Origin: Clostridia bacterium
GTDB lineage: Bacteria; Bacillota_A; Clostridia; Oscillospirales; CAG-272
Length of the DNA stretch: 64,000 bases
Direction of reading: 5' to 3'
Assembly: GCA_017462125.1 (NCBI GenBank)
Contig: JAFTRQ010000193.1
Location: forward strand, 1 to 64,000
Shown: one piece after another, positions 32,285 to 41,179 of the stretch
Layout: each line of letters starts with the position of its first letter
How positions within the stretch are numbered: position 1 is the first letter of the stretch
Program-made: the position numbers and the translations under genes
The notes under the pieces: generated by a model
What the model was told of the DNA's origin: nothing
The model's input: only the letters and a program-made list of their open reading frames with translations
Databases searched by the model: none

Positions 32285-33301
32285 ATGGAAGAGTTTGTTT
32301 TTTATAACGTAAAGGAAGCCCCTTTTTCGATCCACGGATTATATGAGCCCACAGTTGAGGGTCAGTTTCAGCGTATGCCGCAGTCTGTTGCCAAATTCGG
32401 TAACGGTTGGCTGCCGAGCCTTGCGTTCAACACTGCGGGCGGCAGAGTCAGATTCAAGACAAATAGCGGTAGAATGATCTTGCGCGTACTGACCAAGCAC
32501 AAGGACCAGATGTTCCATGCCACACCCTTGATGGAGGCAGGATTTGACGTCTATATTGACAAAGCCCGCGGAGCACAGTTTGCAGGCGCTACCAAGCCCG
32601 AATTCCAGCTTCGCGAGGAGGGCTATGACGCTACGTTCTGGTTTCCTGTCGGTGTTGACAAGGAGATCACCGTGAATTTCCCGCTTTACGGCGACGTGCA
32701 CGATCTGCAGATCGGTCTTGAAAACGGCTCCTCGCTGGAGGCGCACACCCCGTACAAGCACGAAAAGCCTATTGTATATTACGGCTCGTCGATCACACAG
32801 GGCGGATGCGCCTCAAGACCCGGCAAGAGCTATCAGGCGATCATCTCGAGAAAGTACGATTGTGATTATATCAATCTCGGCTTTTCGGGCAGCGCAAGAG
32901 CGGAGGACGAGGTGATCGATTATCTTGCAAGCCTTGATATGTCGGCTTTCGTCTCGGATTACGACCATAACGCGCCGAATCCCGAGCACTTGAAGAATAC
33001 CCATCATAAAATGTATGAAAAGATTCGCGAGAAGCATCCTGACATCCCCTATTTTATGGTGAGTAAGCCCGATTTCAAGTATACCGCGGATGATATCGAA
33101 CGTCGCTGTATCATTATGGAGAGCTATCTTGAAGCCTATCGCAAGGGCGACAAAAACGTGTATTTTATCGATGGCTCGGCATTCTTCAACGGCGTGGATA
33201 TGGGGGATTATACCATCGATGGCTGTCATCCTACCGACGACGGCTTCGTCAGAATGGCAGACTATATCGGTGACGTGCTCGCAAAGGTAATGGAGCTCTG
33301 A
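32285..33301 (+). CDS. SGNH/GDSL hydrolase with N-terminal jelly-roll domain, paralogue B
   Basis: This 338-residue paralogue of the gene at 30791 is alike from end to end. FDVYID stands at the GxDLY position. YYGSSITQGGCASRPGKSYQAI holds the nucleophile serine, and TIDGCHPTDDGF holds the Asp-His pair. The duplication preserved all catalytic residues, so both are probably active on related substrates. GGGAGG lies before the start. It has no obvious strong promoter of its own after the rpmE terminator, and no signal peptide. Confidence 0.88.
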   Translation: MEEFVFYNVKEAPFSIHGLYEPTVEGQFQRMPQSVAKFGNGWLPSLAFNTAGGRVRFKTNSGRMILRVLTKHKDQMFHATPLMEAGFDVYIDKARGAQFAGATKPEFQLREEGYDATFWFPVGVDKEITVNFPLYGDVHDLQIGLENGSSLEAHTPYKHEKPIVYYGSSITQGGCASRPGKSYQAIISRKYDCDYINLGFSGSARAEDEVIDYLASLDMSAFVSDYDHNAPNPEHLKNTHHKMYEKIREKHPDIPYFMVSKPDFKYTADDIERRCIIMESYLEAYRKGDKNVYFIDGSAFFNGVDMGDYTIDGCHPTDDGFVRMADYIGDVLAKVMEL

Positions 33302-33355
33302 TGCGTTGGAGACAAGCGTAAACAAAATCAGATTGCCTTACAGAAAGGATAGCCT

Positions 33356-34654
33356 GTGAATATTAAAGAAAATGAAATGAGATCCAAGGCGGTGCTTGTC
33401 GGCATTGTAACCGATAAAGCCGATGCCGAGGAGGTTGAAAAGTCAATATATGAGCTTGGCCAGCTGCTTGATACCGCAGGTGGAGAGGTCTTTGCTACGG
33501 TGGTGCAGAACAAGAGCACGCCCGACCCCCGAACCCTGATCGGAAAGGGAAAGGTGCAGGAGATCAGCGAGCTTTGCGCAAATAACGGCGTGAAGCTGGT
33601 TATCTTCGACGAGGAGCTCTCGCCCGCACAGATCCGAAATCTTGAGGACGACATCGGCAACGAGGTCAGCGTGATCGACCGTTCGATGCTGATCCTTGAT
33701 ATCTTCGCGCTCCACGCGGTAAGTGGCGAGGGTAAGCTGCAGGTTGAGCTGGCACAGCTGAAGTACAGCGCTCCCCGTCTGATCGGAAAGGGAACCGAGC
33801 TCTCCCGTCTTGGAGGCGGAATCGGTACCCGAGGCCCCGGTGAGTCCAAGCTGGAAAGCGACCGCCGACACATCAAGAGAAGAATCGTTGCCCTTGAGGA
33901 GGAGCTTGAAAAGCTTTCCAATACAAGGAAAACCATGCGAGCGCAGAGAGACAGAAGCGGAATGAAAAAGGTTGCCATTGTGGGATATACCAACGCGGGA
34001 AAATCCACCCTGCTCAATTATCTCACCGATGCGGGAATCCTTGCAGAGGATAAGCTCTTTGCAACTCTTGACCCTACCACGAGAAAGTTCACTCTGCCCG
34101 GTGGCGAGACTGTACTGCTTACCGACACCGTCGGATTTATTAAAAAGCTGCCCCACCATTTGGTTAACGCCTTCCGTTCCACTCTGGACGAGGCGGTCTA
34201 TTCCGATATCATTATGATCGTGATCGACGCAAGCGATCCCGAGTATCTTTCACAGCTTGAATGCACCGAGCAGACCCTCGAGGAGCTTGGTGCAGGAGAT
34301 AAGCCGATCCTTTACGTCTTCAATAAGTGCGATAAGGGAACCTATGACGATCCTGTTATCGATCGCACAAAAGAGAGACAGCAGGTGGTGCATATCTCTG
34401 CGAAAACAGGTCAGGGATGCGATCAGCTTGCCGAAATGCTTCAGAATATCGTCAACGGAGGAAAATGCTCGGTGGTGTTTAAAATACCTAATGCCGAGCA
34501 GGGAGCTATGAATATTCTTTACCGTGAGGCAACCATCGAGGACGTGGATTACGGCGCGGAATGCGTCACCGTCAAGGCGGTGGTGGATGCCAAGGTAAGA
34601 GGAATGCTCAGAAAGTATGATACTATGCTTCCCGAGGTTGAGGAAGATTATTGA
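33356..34654 (+). CDS. hflX: Ribosome-associated GTPase HflX
   Basis: HflX splits stalled or hibernating ribosomes, for example after heat or antibiotic stress. The 432-residue protein has the N-terminal HflX domain with the glycine-rich signature RLGGGIGTRGPGESKLE. A coiled linker follows, then a G domain with VGYTNAGKSTLLN, DTVGF and NKCD, and a C-terminal domain. The start codon is GTG 33356 behind GAAAGGA. It begins a run of three housekeeping genes interrupted by a long inverted repeat. Confidence 0.96.
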   Translation: MNIKENEMRSKAVLVGIVTDKADAEEVEKSIYELGQLLDTAGGEVFATVVQNKSTPDPRTLIGKGKVQEISELCANNGVKLVIFDEELSPAQIRNLEDDIGNEVSVIDRSMLILDIFALHAVSGEGKLQVELAQLKYSAPRLIGKGTELSRLGGGIGTRGPGESKLESDRRHIKRRIVALEEELEKLSNTRKTMRAQRDRSGMKKVAIVGYTNAGKSTLLNYLTDAGILAEDKLFATLDPTTRKFTLPGGETVLLTDTVGFIKKLPHHLVNAFRSTLDEAVYSDIIMIVIDASDPEYLSQLECTEQTLEELGAGDKPILYVFNKCDKGTYDDPVIDRTKERQQVVHISAKTGQGCDQLAEMLQNIVNGGKCSVVFKIPNAEQGAMNILYREATIEDVDYGAECVTVKAVVDAKVRGMLRKYDTMLPEVEEDY

Positions 34655-34710
34655 GTGCGATGAAGAATTGACAAATTGAAGCTGAATGGAGAAATGAGGA
34701 TTAGCCTTAT

Positions 34711-34788
34711 CGTAGGGCGGGGGCTTGCTCCCGCCGTTACGTCGGTTTAAATCGTTCTCTTGCGGCGGGAGCAAGCCCCCGCCCTACG
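34711..34788. repeat. Perfect 26-bp inverted repeat
   Basis: The arms at 34711-34736 and 34763-34788 are exact complements (they begin CGTAGGGCGGGGGCTTGCTC), separated by a 26-base loop. It lies in the hflX-yigZ spacer. An imperfect copy is at 21339-21414. This resembles REP-type or small non-autonomous elements. It could also slow transcription between the two genes. Confidence 0.85.
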
Positions 34789-34852
34789 TTTTCGCCATCG
34801 CAAGTCTTACCGGCAAATTAAAATTTGAAAATGAAACAACGAAGGTACAGTT

Positions 34853-35488
34853 ATGATAGAAACACCCGAGCTTTACACGACCCTTCAGGGCGAGGGAAGC
34901 GACGAATTTGAAGAAAAACGCTCGATCTTCATTGGCCACGCAAAGCACGTCACAAATGAGGACGAGGCGATGGAGTTTATCAAAGCCAAGAAAAAGGAAT
35001 ATTCAGACGCTACCCATAATTGCTGGGCATATCTCCTCAATGGCGGTATTGTGGCGCGATATTCCGACGACGGTGAGCCTCAGGGAACCGCGGGAGTGCC
35101 TATGCTTGAAGCTATCCGTAAAAGCGGAGTCTGCGACTGCGTTGTCGTTGTTACCCGCTATTTCGGCGGCATTTTGCTTGGCGCGGGCGGTCTTGTGAGA
35201 GCCTATTCTCACGGAACGACCGTGGCGCTTAACGCGGCGAAGATCGTTACTTACGAAAAATACACCGAGTTGAAGCTTGATTGCTCCTATTCCGACTATC
35301 AGAAATATTCGGTCATATTGCCTACCTTTGGCGCCATCATTGACGACACCGATTTTTCGGATAAGGTAGTTATCCGCTTTGCGGTCAAGGAAACGGTTGT
35401 GGAGAAGCTGACCATGAAGATCACCGAGATGTCGGGTGGCAGAGATAAGCCGGAAAAATTGGGAGAGAGGTTTGATTACAATGGCTAA
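34853..35488 (+). CDS. YigZ / IMPACT family protein
   Basis: This 211-residue member of the UPF0029 family contains the signature block RYSDDGEPQGTAGVPML followed by VTRYFGGILLGAGGLVRAYS. The C-terminal domain (about 140-205) is ferredoxin-like. Bacterial members are conserved and soluble. Their role is unsettled; the eukaryotic homologue IMPACT affects the Gcn2 pathway. Its last eight bases overlap the start of tatD, indicating coupled translation. Confidence 0.93.
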   Translation: MIETPELYTTLQGEGSDEFEEKRSIFIGHAKHVTNEDEAMEFIKAKKKEYSDATHNCWAYLLNGGIVARYSDDGEPQGTAGVPMLEAIRKSGVCDCVVVVTRYFGGILLGAGGLVRAYSHGTTVALNAAKIVTYEKYTELKLDCSYSDYQKYSVILPTFGAIIDDTDFSDKVVIRFAVKETVVEKLTMKITEMSGGRDKPEKLGERFDYNG

Positions 35489-36293
35489 ATTGTTCGATAC
35501 TCATGCTCACTATTTCGCAGAAAAATTTAACGAGATAGAAGGCGGCGCCGAGGCGATTTTGTCCTCCGAGGAGTTCAAAGAGAAGGTTGGTAAGGTCATT
35601 TGTGTTGGCTCCGACCCTATAAATTCAAGAATATCTGTCGATCTCGCAAAAAAATATGATTTTATGTATGCCGCCGTGGGAATTCATCCCGAGGACGCGC
35701 AAAATATGTGCAAAAAGACCCCCGACGAGGAGATCTTTGATTGCGTTGAGTCGCTTATAGCCGATGAAAGCGAGCGAAAAGAGAATAAGATCGTGGCGAT
35801 TGGCGAGATCGGCTTCGATTATTATTGGCAGCCTGTGGATAAGCCTCTGCAGTACGAATATTTTTCAAAGCAGATGGAATTGGCGAGAAAATACAATATG
35901 CCCGTCATCGTCCATAACCGCGACGCTCACGCGGATACGTTCGATATGATCTGCCGTTATCCCGACGTAGTCGGCGTGCTTCATAGCTGCTCTATGAGCG
36001 CCGAGATGGTCAAGGAGATCGTCAAGCGCGACTGGTATATCTCGTTTTCGGGTACGGTTACCTTTAAGAACGCTGAAAGAGTCCGCGAGGCTTGCCGCGC
36101 GGTGCCGCTTGACAGACTTCTTATCGAGACCGACGCGCCCTATCTCGCCCCCGTGCCTTACAGAGGTAAGATCAATCATTCGATATTGATGCGGGAGACC
36201 TGTGCTGTAGTAGCTCAGGTGCATAGAATTGGTGCCGACGAGATGGCGGAGATCACCTATAAGAATGCTTGCAGACTTTTTGATATTCATTAA
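35481..36293 (+). CDS. TatD family metal-dependent hydrolase (DNase)
   Basis: TatD enzymes are amidohydrolase-fold metal-dependent nucleases used in DNA repair and turnover. The 270-residue protein shows the metal residues: HAH at positions 8-10 (FDTHAHYF), the glutamate in GEIGFDYYW, a histidine in VIVHNRDAH, VLHSCS, and the aspartate in LLIETDAPYL. The start at 35481, with GAGAGG upstream and overlapping yigZ, is better than the longer open frame. A terminator follows. Confidence 0.94.
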   Translation: MAKLFDTHAHYFAEKFNEIEGGAEAILSSEEFKEKVGKVICVGSDPINSRISVDLAKKYDFMYAAVGIHPEDAQNMCKKTPDEEIFDCVESLIADESERKENKIVAIGEIGFDYYWQPVDKPLQYEYFSKQMELARKYNMPVIVHNRDAHADTFDMICRYPDVVGVLHSCSMSAEMVKEIVKRDWYISFSGTVTFKNAERVREACRAVPLDRLLIETDAPYLAPVPYRGKINHSILMRETCAVVAQVHRIGADEMAEITYKNACRLFDIH

Positions 36294-36297
36294 ATTA

Positions 36298-36335
36298 AGG
36301 CAGACTATACGCATTTTTGTATAGTCTGCCTGTTT
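36298..36335. terminator. Terminator between tatD and convergent AraC gene
   Basis: A perfect 13-bp stem AGGCAGACTATAC / GTATAGTCTGCCT is followed by GTTTT on the plus strand. It touches the stop codon of the opposing AraC gene and can serve both. Confidence 0.82.
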
Positions 36336-37153
36336 TAGTTGTGATATGCTTTGACGTATTGCTTCGGAGTCATATTAAATCGCTTTTTGAAGCAGCGTAT
36401 CATACTGCTCGTATCTCCAAATCCGCATTCTTCGGCGGTGAGCTGTTCGGTATACCCCGATTGTAAAAGCTTATTTGCTTCTTTTATTCGCAGATCGGTG
36501 AGGTATTCGTTTATAGTGGAGCCGGTATATTTTTTGAATGCCGTCATAAGAGTTGTGCGCCCTATCCCCAAATGCCATGCAAGCGTTTCGGCAACGATCT
36601 TTTCGCTGTAATGCTCATGAAGGTAGCTTAAAGCCCCCGAGACAAATTCCGGCAATTCATTTGCGCATTCCTCGCCGTTTCCTGCGGTCTCCGCTGCTAT
36701 AGATAAAAATAAGAGCAGTCGCAATCTTCGACGTATCGGATCGGAATCATTTTTTATTTTCTCTGCAAGATCACCGAGCTTGGTTGCGTTTTCTTTTGTA
36801 AGAATCAGAACTCTGCCGCCTTTGCTGAAGATGCCGAGAAGGGGTTTCCACTCCGACGGTATTGTTGAAAAATAGTCGCTTGAAAAGAGCATATTTACCC
36901 TCGAATACAGTTTGTCCGGTTCGCATAGTATCAAATGAGGAGTCATAGGTCTTGTTAAAACAAGACGGCACCCCTCACCCGATTGCATTTTGTCGGGAAA
37001 TAATACCTTAACGTTTCCGGAAAATATCAAACTTATCTCATAATAGCTGTGCATATGGTAATCGGACATTTGCGAACGGTATCCTTCATAAGAATCGGTG
37101 TAAAAATCCTTCCAGCTTACTCCGTAGCCGTAATTTTTCAGGTCGGCAGACAT
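36335..37153 (-). CDS. AraC family transcriptional regulator
   Basis: This 272-residue regulator has an N-terminal cupin-like sensing domain (SDYHMHSYYEISLIFSGN, near residue 31) and the AraC helix-turn-helix pair at about 170-270 (LAWHLGIGRTTLMTAFKK and ECGFGDTSSMIRCFKKRF). It is divergent from the GH2 beta-glucuronidase gene with 192 bases between them. Each gene has its own TTGAAA-17 promoter. It is the likely regulator of that enzyme and perhaps of the lyase beyond. Confidence 0.9.
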   Translation of the reverse strand: MSADLKNYGYGVSWKDFYTDSYEGYRSQMSDYHMHSYYEISLIFSGNVKVLFPDKMQSGEGCRLVLTRPMTPHLILCEPDKLYSRVNMLFSSDYFSTIPSEWKPLLGIFSKGGRVLILTKENATKLGDLAEKIKNDSDPIRRRLRLLLFLSIAAETAGNGEECANELPEFVSGALSYLHEHYSEKIVAETLAWHLGIGRTTLMTAFKKYTGSTINEYLTDLRIKEANKLLQSGYTEQLTAEECGFGDTSSMIRCFKKRFNMTPKQYVKAYHN

Positions 37154-37181
37154 ATTTTATCCTCCGTTGGTGATTTTCTGT

Positions 37182-37210
37182 ATTGTATCATATATTTGAA
37201 TGATTTTCAA
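37182..37210 (-). promoter_or_regulatory. Promoter of the AraC gene (36335)
   Basis: The minus strand shows TTGAAA (37205-37210), a 17-base spacer and TACAAT (37182-37187), about 30 bases before the start codon. Confidence 0.65.
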
Positions 37211-37282
37211 TGTTTTTGTGTAATTTTTTTTAAAAACAAAATCTTGATTGAACCATTTGCCAATAATTTGAACGATAAAATA

Positions 37283-37311
37283 TTGAAATGATTCATTTTT
37301 TATTGTATAAT
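37283..37311 (+). promoter_or_regulatory. Promoter of the GH2 gene
   Basis: TTGAAA (37283-37288), a 17-base spacer and TATAAT (37306-37311) precede GGGGAGG and the start codon. The non-consensus -35 would fit dependence on the AraC activator. Confidence 0.7.
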
Positions 37312-37345
37312 AAAAACGCAGTAACAAATTTCGGGGAGGAATTTT

Positions 37346-39049
37346 ATGAAAAGACTGTTTACCGAACACAAAAAACGAAAAACGATGAGCCTTGACGGTG
37401 CGTGGAATTTTTTGACCGATCCCCATGGCATCGGAGACGAAAACGGATATAAAAACGGTCTGCCTGAGGGCGAGACCGTGATAGTTCCTTCTGTATGGAA
37501 CACCGAAAGCGGTCTTCTTGAGTACGAGGGCGTTGCTTGGTACGAAAAGAAATTTTATACCGATGGCGGTTGCCTGCGCTTCCATTTCGGCGCGGTGATG
37601 ACCGAGTGCTCTGTCTTTCTTGACGGCATTCTTTTGGGAGAGCATTACGGCGGCTTTTGCGAGTTTGATTTTATCGTGCCCGATGTAGAGAGGGGAGAGC
37701 ATAGGCTGACTGTTAAGGTTGACAATCGCTTTGATGAGCATTCGATTCCTCAAAAGGCGGTGGATTGGTATCATTATGGCGGCATCACCCGCTCGGTGAC
37801 AGTCGAGACCCTTGAGGGCATCTGCGTTCTCAATCACCGGTTCAGATACGAGCTGTCGGACGATTTGAAAAGTGCGGAATGTGTTCCTACCGTTGTGTTT
37901 TACAATGCAAATTCCTGCGAAGCAGAGACTACAGTTGCCTTGACGCTTGACGGCAAAGAGGTTGTATTTGATACCGTAACAGTTCCCACAAGGGAGTATA
38001 TGACGGTGCAACTGCCACCCTTTACCGTTAATGACATCCGCCTTTGGGATGAGGGCAAGGGTGAGCTTTACAACGTGGAATACACGACCGATACCGACGA
38101 TCTTTGCGACCGCGTAGGCTTCCGAAAGATCGAGGTCAAGGATGGAAAGCTCCTGCTTAACTGCAGAGCTATCGAGATCCGCGGTGTGAACCGTCACCAC
38201 GATCACCCCGATTTCGGTATGGCGTTCCCGCCCGCGAGAATGAAGCACGATATCGACCTTATTGAAGACCTGGGCTGCAATGCGATCCGCGGATCTCATT
38301 ATCCCAACTCAAGGGATTTCGTGGATATGCTTGACGAGCGAGGCTTGCTTTTCTGGAGCGAGATCCCGATCTGGGGCGGCGGATTTTCGCAAGCGGCACT
38401 TGGTGATGAAATTGTGGTCAAGCGCGGGCTTGCGATGCACCGCGAGATGGTAGATCAGTATTATAATCACCCCTCGATCATTATTTGGGGTCTGCATAAC
38501 GAGATCAAGAGCGCTACAGAGGAAGCCTACGCGATGTCCAAGACCTATTATGAATATTTGAAGGCTGCGGGCGGCAACCGTGCCGTGGTCTATGCCTCCG
38601 ACAGACCTCTGACGGATATATGCCTTGAATTTTGCGATATGATCTGCATCAACCAATATTGCGGCTGGTATACGGGCGGTCTTGACGCTTGGGAGCCCTT
38701 CCTTGACAAATTCTGCGAAAGAAGAAAAGCCTTGGGCTTGGAAGATAAGCCGATCATTATGAGTGAATTTGGTGCGGGAGCGATTTATGGCTTTCACGAT
38801 GCCGAAATGCCGATCTGGAGCGAGGAATATCAGGCGAAGCTGCTTGATTTCTGCCTGAATTTGTTCCATGATCACCCCGCCATTATCGGAAGCTTTATCT
38901 GGCAGTTCTGCGATATGCGTACCGCAAAGGAAATGGGAATGTCACGCGGCAGAGGCTTTAATAATAAGGGAATTGTGAACGAGTACCGCCGTCCTAAAGC
39001 GGCTTATTATGCGGTGCAGAAATGCTATCGCAAATTTAAAAACGAATGA
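37346..39049 (+). CDS. uidA: GH2 beta-glucuronidase
   Basis: This 567-residue GH2 enzyme has the three expected parts: a sugar-binding jelly roll (about 14-155), an immunoglobulin-like domain (160-262) and a TIM barrel (265-560). The acid/base is E386 in GLHNE and the nucleophile is E474 in IMSEFGAG. N539-N540-K541 gives the N-x-K motif that recognises the carboxylate of glucuronate and separates beta-glucuronidases from beta-galactosidases. Length is typical of short gut enzymes. There is no signal peptide. The divergent AraC gene probably controls it. Confidence 0.87.
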   Translation: MKRLFTEHKKRKTMSLDGAWNFLTDPHGIGDENGYKNGLPEGETVIVPSVWNTESGLLEYEGVAWYEKKFYTDGGCLRFHFGAVMTECSVFLDGILLGEHYGGFCEFDFIVPDVERGEHRLTVKVDNRFDEHSIPQKAVDWYHYGGITRSVTVETLEGICVLNHRFRYELSDDLKSAECVPTVVFYNANSCEAETTVALTLDGKEVVFDTVTVPTREYMTVQLPPFTVNDIRLWDEGKGELYNVEYTTDTDDLCDRVGFRKIEVKDGKLLLNCRAIEIRGVNRHHDHPDFGMAFPPARMKHDIDLIEDLGCNAIRGSHYPNSRDFVDMLDERGLLFWSEIPIWGGGFSQAALGDEIVVKRGLAMHREMVDQYYNHPSIIIWGLHNEIKSATEEAYAMSKTYYEYLKAAGGNRAVVYASDRPLTDICLEFCDMICINQYCGWYTGGLDAWEPFLDKFCERRKALGLEDKPIIMSEFGAGAIYGFHDAEMPIWSEEYQAKLLDFCLNLFHDHPAIIGSFIWQFCDMRTAKEMGMSRGRGFNNKGIVNEYRRPKAAYYAVQKCYRKFKNE

Positions 39050-39052
39050 ATA

Positions 39053-39084
39053 ATGAGAGCCGCCTCAAAAGAGGTGGCTCTCAT
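39053..39084. terminator. Terminator after GH2 gene
   Basis: A stem of 14 bp (ATGAGAGCCGCCTC with one G-T pair to its complement) with an AAAA loop lies between the convergent GH2 and lyase genes. Confidence 0.72.
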
Positions 39085-39096
39085 TGCTTTATAATT

Positions 39097-40800
39097 TTAT
39101 CGGACAGTACAGGAGAACTTCTTCACTCCATCATTCAACTTAAAATCTATCATATAGCAAAGCTTATTGGGGTTCGGTGAGGTAGGCTCGCTTGATATCT
39201 GACAGGTGCAGACCGTGGGATCATAGGTGACCGTGGTGCTTCCGAGTATGATTTTGCCGTCTTCGGCGATCTGCGGTTCAATGCGCGAGGTCAATCTTTC
39301 CACGATGGAGTGCTCTCCCGCAAATTCGTACTCATCGGTCAAAGTTACGCTGTCGCTTGTAAATGCAAAGCTGCGGTCGATCCGCATAACGTCGCTCTTG
39401 CCGTATGCCGCGGCGATGTTCATCGAAAAGATTCCGTCCTTGTATTGTACGTCCGTAGCCCTTGCGTCTCTTCCCAAAATCTGCAATTCTCCGTCGACGA
39501 TAGGAACGCTGTGGCTTCGTGAGGAGTTTTCGATGATGGTATATCGGGTCGCGGCGGCAAAATATTGCCTTGTGTAAAGTCCCGCGCCGAGGTCGGTGAT
39601 CGCTTGCTGTCCGTCCTTGGCGAAGATGAATGCGCCAACGTCGTTATGGTTATGAGGCTCTGCGTTACAGCCTCCCTTTGCGGCAAAGCCGTAATTGGCA
39701 TTTCGTTTGATCAGCCACTGCGATACTTCGGCATAGTATTCCGCATCGGAATCTATGGGGGTGGGATTATTGTAATAGTCCTCATTCAGCCAGGTAAAGC
39801 TGCGCAGATACAAGCAGAAGCGCGCACAGCTGTCGGGATTTTTGTCGGAGGAATAGCAAGGATCGTATACGTTAACGAGGGTGGGGTACTGATCCTTCAG
39901 ATAATGGATAATACCCGTATGATAAGAGAAGGTGCCGCCTCCGTCAGCAAAGCTGATGGAGATCTTTTCGTTCAGCATAGAGTTCTGAATGAATTGAGCG
40001 ACCTTGCTTACCTTTTCAAGCTTGAAATAGTCGACCTTGCCCTCTGTGAATTTGCGCACCATATCGGCGTAGACCGTGAAAAAGCCGAAGCCGTAATACC
40101 AATATCCACAGCCCTCAAGACAGATTCCGTCATCCAAAAAGCCCGACAGATATCTGTTCATCGATGCGTTGAAGCGTGTAAGCAAGCTTTCGTCAACCAG
40201 CTCGGGGCGCATCAGCATCATTGTGCAGGCAATAGAGCCCATACAAACCGCCGTCCAATTTGCCGTCCCGTTTTCCCAACCGCCGTAATTATCTACTGCG
40301 GTGAAGGGGGTAACTATCCTGCGGTCGATCTCAGCACGGATCCTGTTTCGAATCAGCGGATCAAGCCTGTCACCGAGCAAGTGATACGTTTCCGACAGCG
40401 CAAAGCCCGTTTCGCAGGCAAAAAGGTCCAGCATGGTCTCGTTTATAGGTTCCAATTTGCCTTGGTGCGCCGGAAGACACCACGAGTATTCGTTGCACAC
40501 GGCAAAGATCACGTCGTTAAGATAGGTCAGATATTGCTCATCCTCGGGATAGACCAAGGATAGGATCGCGGAGCATTCAAGCGCGCGGCGACGGGAAAAA
40601 TAGTTTCTTTCATATGCTTTTCTGTCGCCCGTGATCCAATATTGCTTGTAGTCGCTGTATCTTAAAGCGGGAATAAGATCTTTGTTGCAGTCGTTTTTCC
40701 ACATTTCTGCAAGTGCCTTGCGGTGTTGCTCAAAGCAAGGCTTTTCTCTGACTTCATTCCAAAAATCCGGATTCGTAGCCTTTCCCAAAAGATGATTCAT
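39097..40800 (-). CDS. Heparinase II/III family polysaccharide lyase-like protein
   Basis: This 567-residue protein has the alpha/alpha-toroid plus beta-sandwich layout of the heparinase II/III superfamily. Marker residues include ENGTANW (177-182), YWYYGFGF (233-240) and AEPHNHNDVGAF with H383 and H385, the metal/catalytic region. Relatives cleave uronic-acid-containing chains such as heparan sulfate or alginate. The start at 40800 is set by AGGAGG; the longer open frame is untranslated leader. No signal peptide. It is convergent with the beta-glucuronidase, and the two could act in sequence. Confidence 0.82.
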   Translation of the reverse strand: MNHLLGKATNPDFWNEVREKPCFEQHRKALAEMWKNDCNKDLIPALRYSDYKQYWITGDRKAYERNYFSRRRALECSAILSLVYPEDEQYLTYLNDVIFAVCNEYSWCLPAHQGKLEPINETMLDLFACETGFALSETYHLLGDRLDPLIRNRIRAEIDRRIVTPFTAVDNYGGWENGTANWTAVCMGSIACTMMLMRPELVDESLLTRFNASMNRYLSGFLDDGICLEGCGYWYYGFGFFTVYADMVRKFTEGKVDYFKLEKVSKVAQFIQNSMLNEKISISFADGGGTFSYHTGIIHYLKDQYPTLVNVYDPCYSSDKNPDSCARFCLYLRSFTWLNEDYYNNPTPIDSDAEYYAEVSQWLIKRNANYGFAAKGGCNAEPHNHNDVGAFIFAKDGQQAITDLGAGLYTRQYFAAATRYTIIENSSRSHSVPIVDGELQILGRDARATDVQYKDGIFSMNIAAAYGKSDVMRIDRSFAFTSDSVTLTDEYEFAGEHSIVERLTSRIEPQIAEDGKIILGSTTVTYDPTVCTCQISSEPTSPNPNKLCYMIDFKLNDGVKKFSCTVR

Positions 40801-40885
40801 AATCTGCCTCCTGTCACTAAAAAGGTTCTTTGAATGAGCTTTCATCATAGCGGAGGATGCGGCGCGCAGCCGCCCCTTTGGGTTC

Positions 40886-40914
40886 ATTTTACCACGCGGT
40901 GTTTTCTTTGTCAA
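40886..40914 (-). promoter_or_regulatory. Sigma-A promoter of the lyase gene
   Basis: The minus strand shows TTGACA (40909-40914), a 17-base spacer and TAAAAT (40886-40891). The leader of about 80 bases holds a GC-rich hairpin (GCGGCTGCGCGCCGC). The rest of the 40801-41179 spacer carries only the opposing promoter. Confidence 0.7.
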
Positions 40915-41052
40915 TGATTTTGGGTCAAAAAAACGCTTTCTCTTGTTAAAGGGCTGAAATATATGGTGCAAAATGCCCGAAATTGTGATAAATGTACAAA
41001 ATAAGCCTTGCAACTTCTACAAATCGGACATATAAAAGTTTGACGGAAATTC

Positions 41053-41165
41053 TTGAAAACATTACGAAAATATTGTATAATAAATAGTGTGAATGTTTAT
41101 TTGTTCGACTACGAATGAATTTCAATACAGCAATATTTATGAAAGGACCCACATATAGGGTGGGT
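41053..41165 (+). promoter_or_regulatory. Promoter and structured leader of the EF-G-like gene
   Basis: TTGAAA (41053-41058), a 17-base spacer and TATAAT (41076-41081) give a leader of about 90 bases. Just before the ribosome site lies a hairpin ACCCAC-ATATAG-GGTGGGT (near 41148-41165), then AAAGGA ahead of the start. The hairpin could tune translation. Confidence 0.65.
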
Positions 41166-41179
41166 AAAGGACCACTACC

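Noticed and set aside
37157..38299. Minus-strand open frame of 380 codons over the GH2 gene
   Set aside because: It is antisense to the conserved GH2 barrel and runs across both promoters of the divergent region; no protein features.
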